Origin: a virus
DNA length: 64,000 nt
Reading direction: 5' to 3' (one strand)
Virus record (IMG/VR): IMGVR_UViG_3300030118_004474
Location: 1-64,000 of that record
Shown: in pieces, positions 41,466-49,288 of the stretch
Layout of the letters: the number at the start of each line of letters is the position of its first letter
How positions within the stretch are numbered: the first letter of the stretch is position 1
The notes under the pieces: model-generated
The model's database searches: none
Seen by the model: only the letters and a program-made list of their open reading frames with translations
What the model was told of the DNA's origin: nothing
Position numbers and translations under genes: made by a program

Positions 41466-42976
41466 TGTGGAAAGATATAATTAAAAAGAATGTAGAAACT
41501 TATATTAAAAGATTTACGGATGTAATAACGTCAAAATATAGAGAACAGGTGGCTTTGCCCTACGCATCAAAGTCGGTGGAAGAAGTAGAAATTGAAAAAA
41601 CTAGGTTTGCAGAACTTATGGAAATTTTAGAAGAGTTTTTAAGAGAATCATACCCAAAGTTAAAAATAAAAAATAGGGAATGGAGTTCTATTAGATATAA
41701 TTTTACTCTTTTACATGATAATCATGCTGGTACTGAATATCGGTCAAGCCAATTTTTTTCAATGCGGGCCGGTAGGTCATTTGTTACAGGATTACTGGCG
41801 ACGGGTATTCACCCAGCATCAATTAGTAATCCAGCATTTTGGGAGGAATCAATACGACAATTTCTTGCTTCAATAAGGGCTTTGGATTTGTTTTGTAGTT
41901 CGGTTCCTTATGAATACATAAGAAGTTATGGTGGTGTAGGAAATGAAATGCACTTTGATATTGGCAACGCAACTATTAAAGTTGATTTAGACGATACATG
42001 TAATAATGCCGGAGAAGTTGCAGGATATGAATTTAGTATGTGTATAGCACCTTCAAGGGAATACGTAGAAACCCCACCTGCTGATAGGTGGTTAACTTAT
42101 TATATGACTTATAGTAATTTAGAAAACATGGAAATTCGTGATATACAATCAATGGAAACAATGGGCCTACCTAATATTATTGGTTCGGTAGCCGCCGGTG
42201 AAGTAACCATTTCGTGTACTTATTGTGATTATTCTGAGATGTTTTCTATAAATAATTTAGGCTATGAAGAAGACTATTGCGATTCTTGCGGAGCCTTACG
42301 CCGTTTGCGAGACATAGAAGATATGACCGCAGAAGAAGATGTGGGCGTTAAGGGAAATTTGGACCCCTCCTACATTGAGTGTCCTTTTGGTCATAATGTA
42401 GAATATTATAGTGGTCAGTTTATATGTGAGGAACACGGAGTCAATATTATAAGTGAAAGAGATTCTTCTTTTGAATATGAAGGTGATATAATAGGTGATT
42501 ATAGAATTTATGACGGTAGGGTTCTTTCCATGCCTGATTTGTATGGACGAGAGACAGTTGATGTACCGTTGACTAATGAAACTCTCAAAAGATATTTTGA
42601 ACTAGAAGAATTATTAGATGAATTCGGTGAGATAAGAGAAATGGCTCTTGAAGCGTGGGGCTTTGAGCAAATGGAAGAAAGAGAAGATTTTTATTATTCC
42701 GAAGAAGAAGGGCTTTATTTAAACACATATGATGATTCGGTATCTGATGAAGCACCATCATTTACAGATGATAGATTTAATAAAATGCGGGGATATATAA
42801 TTGCCTCCGGTATAGATGTTGAAATTAATGACGAAGTTTCCTTTGAAGAGGCCTTAGAGGAAGCCATAGAAAAGGTTGAAGAAATAATTGAATTTACAGA
42901 AATAGATAGTGGGGAAGAATCCGATGCTGTGAAGAACGCAAAAAACCTCCTATCGGCATTACAATCTATGAGATGA
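41462..42976 (+). CDS. Unknown late protein with W-motif and zinc ribbon
   Basis: 504 residues from ATG 41462 (41465 also possible), starting MWKDIIKKN after the first Met. Contains a C4 zinc ribbon (CTYC...YCDSCG, about nucleotides 42213-42293) and a second Cys/His pair region (CPFGH...CEEHG). Acidic C-terminal half. Similar architecture to proteins around it only in the N-terminal motif. Confidence 0.6.
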   Translation: MMWKDIIKKNVETYIKRFTDVITSKYREQVALPYASKSVEEVEIEKTRFAELMEILEEFLRESYPKLKIKNREWSSIRYNFTLLHDNHAGTEYRSSQFFSMRAGRSFVTGLLATGIHPASISNPAFWEESIRQFLASIRALDLFCSSVPYEYIRSYGGVGNEMHFDIGNATIKVDLDDTCNNAGEVAGYEFSMCIAPSREYVETPPADRWLTYYMTYSNLENMEIRDIQSMETMGLPNIIGSVAAGEVTISCTYCDYSEMFSINNLGYEEDYCDSCGALRRLRDIEDMTAEEDVGVKGNLDPSYIECPFGHNVEYYSGQFICEEHGVNIISERDSSFEYEGDIIGDYRIYDGRVLSMPDLYGRETVDVPLTNETLKRYFELEELLDEFGEIREMALEAWGFEQMEEREDFYYSEEEGLYLNTYDDSVSDEAPSFTDDRFNKMRGYIIASGIDVEINDEVSFEEALEEAIEKVEEIIEFTEIDSGEESDAVKNAKNLLSALQSMR

Positions 42977-42984
42977 ACAAAAGA

Positions 42985-42992
42985 ATATAAAT
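42985..42992 (+). promoter_or_regulatory. TATA-like box before 43016
   Basis: ATATAAAT in the 39-base gap, about 27 bases before ATG 43016. Suggests an internal late promoter. Confidence 0.45.
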
Positions 42993-43015
42993 AGTAATAG
43001 TGGGGATGGTGTATC

Positions 43016-43231
43016 ATGAAGTGGATGGAATTTTTAAAGAAGTCCGATACTACAAGAGAGGATTGGAACTCCGCCATTAAGTCTTTTATTGATGAGGGTA
43101 AAAGATTAGGTGTCCCATTAGATATTATTTCCCTACTTAAAGAAGCGGGGGCCATGACTACATCTTCTTCGGATGCCCACGCTGTAATTAACCCCACTTT
43201 TGGAGATGATGAAGATGACGAAGACGAGTGA
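43016..43231 (+). CDS. Small late protein with W-motif and acidic tail
   Basis: 71 residues: MKWMEFLKK start, helical body (DWNSAIKSFIDEGKRL), and a DDEDDEDE end that overlaps the next gene's SD. Could be a scaffold-like or decoration peptide; not recognised. Confidence 0.55.
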   Translation: MKWMEFLKKSDTTREDWNSAIKSFIDEGKRLGVPLDIISLLKEAGAMTTSSSDAHAVINPTFGDDEDDEDE

Positions 43232-45014
43232 ATTTTCTTGGAGACAGGAGGAAGCCCGTGCCTTAATGAATAAGTTTAGAGATTTTTGGTCCCAAAATCC
43301 CGGCCAATATGGAATCACCGGAGGAACTGATGCGGGAAGTGGCGAAAGAAACGCAAGAAATCTTTACAATGCTATGGTAAATCATGGCTCCGTTAGTAGA
43401 AAAACAGAAGGCGTTACTAACTTATTTTTTGGAGCAGGTGCAGTTTGGGAAGACTTAGAGGATTTAGTAGAAGATAACTTAATTCTTGAGGATGAGGTAA
43501 AAGATTTTGACCGCCTACAAAAAAGATTAGACAGAATAGAAAACAGCGATAGGGACCCTAGAAATATTATTTTTAACACAGTTATCTCTTACGACAAAGA
43601 AAGCGGCGAGGCAGAACGTGGTAAAGTAAGAGGTCATTTTCTTACACAAGCCTACTGGGATTTTCGTCAAGCAAAAGCAAAAGATACTGGTAATCCTTAC
43701 AACGTAGATAGACCCGACCCCGAATGGACCAATAAAGATAAGAATAAAGCAAAGCCTCCTCTTTGGAGAATTATTTTCGGTAGAAAAAATAGTTTAAGAA
43801 CTCTAATTGATGATATTAAAAAACTCACGGGACCAACCCCGCCTCCGATTGCTCACTTGGATGTAAAAATCAATAGGGGAAAAATTGGTCAACTTGCTAA
43901 TATAACAGAAGTCCAAGAGGCTGTCAGAAGTGTATTGCAAATGCCTTCTATTTACCCAGCAGGTAAAAGTCGCGCCCCTATCAAATCAAAACTTAATGAT
44001 GCTATGGCAGAACAAGTTATTTCCACTAATCCTGAAATTATGAGATTGGTTGGTCCCGACGCAACCGTGCTAGTAGAAAACGAAGGAAGAATCATCAGAA
44101 GAGGTCTAGATGAGTTTCCTGATTATGAAAAAATTAATTCTATCACTTTAAATTTTCCAAGAAATAATATCATTCTAAACAGATTAATTCGTGAAGTTTT
44201 AGGTGATGATATTAAAGAATTTGAACGACCTAACCGAGTAGAGGATGGTCCAATAGGTTTAGTTCTAAAAGCCGACGAAGAGGAATTAATTCGTGAGGCA
44301 AGTTCTATTCTAAAAAACGTTAAATTTAATCTAAGGGATAGCGATAGAGCGGACGATAACTTTCCCAGTAATGACCCTGATATATTCGGATATACTCGTG
44401 AGGATGGAGAGGAAAAGATTAGAGTTAACTTAGATAATATTTTAATATCCTCTATTAGAGAAGAAACGTTAGAGGATTTTAATATGTTTCTTAGACTCGT
44501 AAGAGGACAAGCACAACCCGGAGAGGCAAAACGTTTTGCAGATAATGTGGACGAAAGAGCCTACAATCAACTAATATCAACCCTTAAACATGAATCTATT
44601 CACTTAGCCCAAATTTACGGAGAGCGAAATGAAGAAACAAAAGTGCGCCAACCTTACATAGACTTAGTACAAGCAGTATTAATACAACCCCTAACGGACG
44701 ATATAGAGGAGGAGGATATTACTCATCTATTAATGGAATACTTTAAAGGGTATGCTTACAATTTTATTTATATGGAATTACCCGCTTATTGGGCCGAGGG
44801 AGATAAAACTTGGGGCGAGGCAAAAGAACACATCAAGTATGTTTTCACCCTTGAAGAAAAGTTTATGGAAACATTAAACAGATTAAATAATCTATACGCT
44901 GAAGAATATAATGCTCCTAGATTTACACCGGACTTTTTAGATTCTCTTAAAGCAAGATTTGATATTCTCTTCTCGGAAATAGTTGACTCTTTGGGGGATA
45001 GTAATGCGTCGTAA
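43215..45014 (+). CDS. Late protein with HExxH zinc-metalloprotease motif
   Basis: 599 residues from ATG 43215 (GGAG 9 bases upstream; ATG 43206/43209 possible). LKHESIHLAQ gives HExxH at H459, E460, H463. A helical region with ELPAYWAEG about 60 residues on could supply a third ligand. N-terminal 250 residues unrecognised. Options: capsid maturation protease, virion-borne protease for entry or exit, or structural protein with a toxin-like lethal-factor fold. No signal peptide. Confidence 0.55.
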   Translation: MTKTSEFSWRQEEARALMNKFRDFWSQNPGQYGITGGTDAGSGERNARNLYNAMVNHGSVSRKTEGVTNLFFGAGAVWEDLEDLVEDNLILEDEVKDFDRLQKRLDRIENSDRDPRNIIFNTVISYDKESGEAERGKVRGHFLTQAYWDFRQAKAKDTGNPYNVDRPDPEWTNKDKNKAKPPLWRIIFGRKNSLRTLIDDIKKLTGPTPPPIAHLDVKINRGKIGQLANITEVQEAVRSVLQMPSIYPAGKSRAPIKSKLNDAMAEQVISTNPEIMRLVGPDATVLVENEGRIIRRGLDEFPDYEKINSITLNFPRNNIILNRLIREVLGDDIKEFERPNRVEDGPIGLVLKADEEELIREASSILKNVKFNLRDSDRADDNFPSNDPDIFGYTREDGEEKIRVNLDNILISSIREETLEDFNMFLRLVRGQAQPGEAKRFADNVDERAYNQLISTLKHESIHLAQIYGERNEETKVRQPYIDLVQAVLIQPLTDDIEEEDITHLLMEYFKGYAYNFIYMELPAYWAEGDKTWGEAKEHIKYVFTLEEKFMETLNRLNNLYAEEYNAPRFTPDFLDSLKARFDILFSEIVDSLGDSNAS

Positions 45015-45669
45015 AGTTTTAAAAACCTGTCCTTTGTGTAGCCACCCTCAAAGAGATGAATTAGAAAAGGATATTTTGGATGGAACAATTACCGCAGGGG
45101 AACTTGACCGTGAAGAAGATTGGAAAGCCGGGACTACTCGTAGGCATATGCAAGAACACTTGGGGGATTATTTAGATAATTCAAACGACTCTTGTACCTT
45201 TTGTGTGGCTCCGAACAGAAAAGACTTGGAGGCGGCTATCTTTGCAGGTTCAATGAAACCTAGCGAAGTTGCTGAATATTTGGGTAGCGGTGTTGACACA
45301 GTTAATTTACATATGAAAAAACACCTAAAACCACTAGTGCAAAAAGCGGCCTCTTTAGAATTGGCTAAAGTTGAAATTGATGAAATTAATATGCTAAGTA
45401 GTAATATTCAAATGCTTCAAGGAAAAGTTCAAGAATTTATTTTTGACAATGATGATTTAGACCATCGCACAATTGACTCGTTGGTTAAATTAAGTAAAGA
45501 AATCCGAGAGTCACTAAAATACGCATTAGAGTTCAAAGGACAATTAGTTCACAAGCGGGAGGAAACTGTCGTCGTGCAACAAATTGAAGTTATCCAAAAG
45601 GTTTTAATAGAACGTTATCCACAGGTATGGAATGAGATACGAGATTCAATAGCGGAGAAATTAGCATGA
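45004..45669 (+). CDS. Candidate terminase small subunit with tandem zinc-HTH repeats
   Basis: 221 residues from ATG 45004 (GGGGGA upstream). Two tandem copies of a unit: CxxCxxPxR, DLE/ELE helix, then HMxxHL (nucleotides about 45031-45155 and 45193-45330), each with C2H2-type ligands. The second unit reads as an HTH (SEVAEYLGSGVDTVNLHMKKHL). A coiled coil (100-190) follows. This layout (DNA-binding N-terminus, coiled coil) and late location suit a small terminase, though it lies 8 kb from terL. Confidence 0.5.
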   Translation: MRRKVLKTCPLCSHPQRDELEKDILDGTITAGELDREEDWKAGTTRRHMQEHLGDYLDNSNDSCTFCVAPNRKDLEAAIFAGSMKPSEVAEYLGSGVDTVNLHMKKHLKPLVQKAASLELAKVEIDEINMLSSNIQMLQGKVQEFIFDNDDLDHRTIDSLVKLSKEIRESLKYALEFKGQLVHKREETVVVQQIEVIQKVLIERYPQVWNEIRDSIAEKLA

Positions 45670-45851
45670 AATGGAAAGAAGAAATTAAAAAACAAGACGC
45701 TAAGTTGGCTTTAGAAAGTTTATTGCGTGAAATAAATAGAGATATGCAAGCATTAGAACCGATTCCCGAAAAACAATTTACGGCAGACATTATGAGAGTT
45801 AAAACTTCAAGTTATAAAGAACAAGTGGAAAGAATTTTACAAATGATGTGA
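45666..45851 (+). CDS. Small late protein with W-motif
   Basis: 61 residues, MKWKEEIKKQ start, then a single helical hairpin. ATGA overlap with the preceding gene. No function assigned. Confidence 0.5.
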   Translation: MKWKEEIKKQDAKLALESLLREINRDMQALEPIPEKQFTADIMRVKTSSYKEQVERILQMM

Positions 45852-45865
45852 TAGGTAAGATTAGC

Positions 45866-46081
45866 ATGAGTTGGGAAACAATTCTAAAAATTGACTGGCG
45901 AGAAATTGTTGACGAGTTAATGCAACCGGACAATGTTCTTTTTGACTCACTATACATGGAACTCGCTCAAAGGTTAGGGTTTAAGGCTCCCTCTAAGGAC
46001 GAGGTAATTGATTACCTAGAGGATAACTACTCAAGGCATAAAATTTGGAATAATTTATATAGTATTAGTGAGGATGAATAA
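45866..46081 (+). CDS. Small late protein with W-motif
   Basis: 71 residues from ATG 45866, giving MSWETILKI. Acidic helical body (DELMQPDNVLFDSLYMELAQRLG). An upstream GTG (45848) would hide the motif and has no SD. Confidence 0.5.
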   Translation: MSWETILKIDWREIVDELMQPDNVLFDSLYMELAQRLGFKAPSKDEVIDYLEDNYSRHKIWNNLYSISEDE

Positions 46082-46084
46082 TTA

Positions 46085-46192
46085 ATGACGAGATGTGTTC
46101 TTTTGGACCAATGGTTTGATGCTGAGTCGGAAAAAATTGATGAGAAAGAATCTAAAACAAAGAAATGTTTTGTAACGGGGGAAAGTAAATGA
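46085..46192 (+). CDS. Micropeptide, 35 residues
   Basis: Charged peptide (MTRCVLLDQWFDAES...) fitting exactly between two genes, 4 bases after one stop and with ATGA overlap into the next. Coupling is the main support. Confidence 0.35.
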   Translation: MTRCVLLDQWFDAESEKIDEKESKTKKCFVTGESK

Positions 46193-46440
46193 CGTGGGAA
46201 GATATTGTTAAGAAAAGAGACATGACCGGAGGCATGAACTCTATCGTTGACTTTATCGCTAGGTTAAAAGAAATTGCCACCGAAATGGAAGAAATTGCCA
46301 AGGAATCATTTTCAGAAGATGCGCCGATAGTTTCATTTAATATACCGGATGCAAAGGACCTATTAGATGACTACAAAAAATTCTCAAAAAGCGTAGAAGT
46401 ATTGTTCCAAAAAATGATAGAGCAGGGGGAGAGAGCATGA
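46189..46440 (+). CDS. Small late protein with W-motif
   Basis: 83 residues, MTWEDIVKKRD start, then a helical coil (IARLKEIATEMEEIAKE). ATGA overlaps on both sides. Unknown. Confidence 0.55.
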   Translation: MTWEDIVKKRDMTGGMNSIVDFIARLKEIATEMEEIAKESFSEDAPIVSFNIPDAKDLLDDYKKFSKSVEVLFQKMIEQGERA

Positions 46441-46793
46441 CAAGATGGTGGGACGTTGTTAAACTTCGCATGGGTCATTTAGAATATCTTATAAGGCAAT
46501 TTACCTCCTTTCACAATACTTCATTAGCGAGAAATTATATTTCTAAAAAAGACAAGTCTCTAGCAGAACAACTTTTTCAAAAAATAATCAACATGTTAAA
46601 TGACCCTAATTTATTTGATAAACTAGATGGTCGGGGAAACCCATTAGCAGACCCCATGAATTCTTATTACTCTTTACTAGTCGCTTCACCACAAATGCAC
46701 CATAAGGACTTCGGGCATCTATATGAAGCCATTTTTGACCAATTAGAAGAAATGCGCCGCCTACAATTAGAAGGGGGCGGCGTAAGTGTTTAA
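46437..46793 (+). CDS. Small late protein with W-motif
   Basis: 118 residues, start MTRWWDVVKLR. Mostly helical (KSLAEQLFQKIINML). Overlaps the next gene by eight bases. Unknown. Confidence 0.55.
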   Translation: MTRWWDVVKLRMGHLEYLIRQFTSFHNTSLARNYISKKDKSLAEQLFQKIINMLNDPNLFDKLDGRGNPLADPMNSYYSLLVASPQMHHKDFGHLYEAIFDQLEEMRRLQLEGGGVSV

Positions 46794-47553
46794 TTGGTTT
46801 GATGTTCTAAAAATTAAAACCCCCGAAGGGGAAATGATGGTTGTTAACAGCATTACTGAATACCATAATAAACTTAGAGAAGAACTTAGACCAATTGTTC
46901 TTGAGGAACTACGTTTAACTAGCGAAAGAGATACAGAAAAAACGAAAATTAATATCAAACCATATCGTATAGTAGACGGTGTTCGTTATAATGCTTCTTG
47001 GAGAGATAAAAATAGTGAAAATACCCACTCAATAGATATTAGGTATAGGGGTAGCGGAAATGAAAATGAACCCCATGAAATCATATCTATTACTTCGGAT
47101 AATTTGGGTCCTGCCCTACAAATGGGGACAAACTATGAAGCCACCAATTCTTACGATTTACTTTTAGAAGTTACAGATAAAATAGAAGATTTTTATGAAC
47201 AGAAATTTAGAACAGAAACTCTTGGTGTTCCTTCTGTTGAAGAGGATGAGGATAGAGTTTCAACAGAAGAATTTAATAGAAAATTAGAGGAGGCTAATCC
47301 CGGCTTTAAATTTATTGAAGGAAAACTAAGGGACTTAGGGGATATGGGAAGGCTTGCCAATATGAAGGGAATTACTCTTGATGCTTTACTAAGTAGATAT
47401 AATCTAACACCTAGAGACTTTTTAGATAATATGACCGCTAGAGAAATTCCTCCACAAAATCAACCAACTAGAAGAGAAAATTTAAATGTTAGACCTCCGA
47501 TGAGGAGAGCACCTCCAATTAGAGGAAGAAGAGGAAGAAGAGAAGAACAATAA
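46786..47553 (+). CDS. Late protein with W-motif and Arg/Pro-rich tail
   Basis: 255 residues from GTG 46786 (MFNWFDVLKIK; SD GGGGG). Middle is alpha/beta, C-terminus (about 215-255) is very rich in Arg and Pro (NVRPPMRRAPPIRGRRGRR), likely disordered and nucleic-acid-binding. May contact packaged DNA. Confidence 0.55.
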   Translation: MFNWFDVLKIKTPEGEMMVVNSITEYHNKLREELRPIVLEELRLTSERDTEKTKINIKPYRIVDGVRYNASWRDKNSENTHSIDIRYRGSGNENEPHEIISITSDNLGPALQMGTNYEATNSYDLLLEVTDKIEDFYEQKFRTETLGVPSVEEDEDRVSTEEFNRKLEEANPGFKFIEGKLRDLGDMGRLANMKGITLDALLSRYNLTPRDFLDNMTAREIPPQNQPTRRENLNVRPPMRRAPPIRGRRGRREEQ

Positions 47554-47557
47554 AAAG

Positions 47558-47566
47558 TATTATATA
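47558..47566 (+). promoter_or_regulatory. TATA box before 47601
   Basis: TATTATATA just after the previous stop, about 38 bases before ATG 47601, with AGGTGA as SD. Good archaeal promoter spacing. Confidence 0.5.
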
Positions 47567-47600
47567 CGAGATTCCTCTTAGCACCCAATAAGGTGATTTT

Positions 47601-47777
47601 ATGTCTATTGAAAATAAAATTGAAAGTGTCGCAGAAGAAGCAGAAGATTTGGTGGAACTTGCGGAAGACTTGGGTTTAATTAGTGAAGAAGATGAAGCAA
47701 AATATAAAGCAATTCTAAAGAAGGCTCTACCAGCCCTATTAGTGGTAGTTCCACTATTCGTTGTTCTTCTTCAATGA
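47601..47777 (+). CDS. Small tail-anchored membrane protein
   Basis: 58 residues: acidic helix (1-35) and a C-terminal hydrophobic segment (ALPALLVVVPLFVVLL). ATGA overlap with the next gene. Has its own TATA box. Holin-like or virion membrane contact are guesses. Confidence 0.55.
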   Translation: MSIENKIESVAEEAEDLVELAEDLGLISEEDEAKYKAILKKALPALLVVVPLFVVLLQ

Positions 47778-49288
47778 TTAACATGTCTGTTAGGAGAGCC
47801 ATACGCAGGGCGTTAAATAATGCCAATAGGCGTAGAGATTATTCTATTGAATTTAGTGAAATAACACCATCCATAATGGAGGAACTATCCTCAATTGTTT
47901 CGGGAGGTAGGGAAAATTTATTATCTTATGCTGATGATTTTTTAGAAAGACTAAGAGAATCTGATAGAGCCGGAGTAGTTGATAACATACTTACACAACT
48001 CAAAAAAATATTAGATAATGCCTTAGTGATACAACTTGGTAATTTAGGTGTTGAGGGACCAACAAATAACCCCACTAAAAGAATGAAGGATATTTACACA
48101 ATGGGTGAACAACCTATCAATGATTGGTTCTCTACCAATAAACAAGACCTTTACGATAAATTCATTAATGGTGATTTTAGACCACTATACAACACATACA
48201 CATTTTTTAAAAATCAAGGTTTATCACAAGACTACCAAAATATCATATCAGAGGTGCAAACTAACGCTAAAGTTGATGAAACCTTACCGCTACTAAACGA
48301 AACCGACAGAATGAATATAGCCCCTACAAGTTCTGACCCCGAAATTATAACAATTTTTAAAGAAATTGAGACATCAAGATTAAAGGAATTAGCAGACATT
48401 TTGGGTTTTATTCCTGAATCTAAGACCCCTCTTCCTATTATTGAAATGAATGCTTTTGAAATTAGAAGTGGTATCGTATCGCAAGAGGACAATTTAAAAA
48501 ATCTGTTAACTTTGTTTTTTTCCGCCAATAAACAAACAAATTCAACTAGTAATTTTTTCACCCAATTAGAAAATGTTTCGTTGCTAGCCTTTACTTCTTT
48601 CATCAGAAGATTATTCACTAATACTATAAGGGACGGTATCACCTTTTTAAATCTTTACGCTAATTTAGTTTCACGCCGAGGTGATGTAGATTTCCCAGCA
48701 TCAGAAAAATTTAGGCTAGGAACCGGAGATTTAATTTCGGAAACAAAAATGTATAGGGACTTATATGACTACTTAAAGCCCGAACTACCTTATGAAGAAT
48801 GGGTTAGAGGAAAAGATACGGTAGCCTTTGGCAATCAATTAGAGGCCTTTATGAAAAGAAGAACAGAAAGCCCCCGTATTAAAAGGGTTAGGAGAAGCGT
48901 AGGGAATTTGGAACTTCTGTCATATTATGGAGGCAGTAGTAGAAGAAATACTCCCCTACAAGGAAACTTTGAGGTTGGAATTTTACCCGAAGATATTATG
49001 TCGTCTCTATTAGGTTTTATTCAGATATTTGATAATGGGTATAACTTCAATGATATACCGCCCTTTAGGAGAATAGAGTCAGCAAACTACGAAGCGGTAG
49101 AACAAACATTAAATCAAAAATTAACCGAAGCAATCAAAATAGTTCGTAGGGGTATATTACAAGAGTTTAATTCAATGTTAGAAATTATAGTGAGTAGAAG
49201 AGAACTTTCCTTCAAGTCAATAAAGGGAGTGTCAGCACTAAGATTTTTAGATAATTTAGATTTATTGGAGGACGAGTTAGATGTATGA
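47774..49288 (+). CDS. Unknown large late protein
   Basis: 504 residues from ATG 47774 (47783 also possible). Basic N-terminus (VRRAIRRALNNANRRR), helical throughout with mixed charge. No recognised domain. It overlaps the 817-residue protein by 8 bases, suggesting stoichiometric partners in the virion. Confidence 0.55.
   Translation: MINMSVRRAIRRALNNANRRRDYSIEFSEITPSIMEELSSIVSGGRENLLSYADDFLERLRESDRAGVVDNILTQLKKILDNALVIQLGNLGVEGPTNNPTKRMKDIYTMGEQPINDWFSTNKQDLYDKFINGDFRPLYNTYTFFKNQGLSQDYQNIISEVQTNAKVDETLPLLNETDRMNIAPTSSDPEIITIFKEIETSRLKELADILGFIPESKTPLPIIEMNAFEIRSGIVSQEDNLKNLLTLFFSANKQTNSTSNFFTQLENVSLLAFTSFIRRLFTNTIRDGITFLNLYANLVSRRGDVDFPASEKFRLGTGDLISETKMYRDLYDYLKPELPYEEWVRGKDTVAFGNQLEAFMKRRTESPRIKRVRRSVGNLELLSYYGGSSRRNTPLQGNFEVGILPEDIMSSLLGFIQIFDNGYNFNDIPPFRRIESANYEAVEQTLNQKLTEAIKIVRRGILQEFNSMLEIIVSRRELSFKSIKGVSALRFLDNLDLLEDELDV

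Noticed and set aside
48232-48642. 136-codon leftward frame antisense to the 47774 gene
   Set aside because: Wrong strand for the late module, no promoter or SD, and it lies in a continuous late gene.
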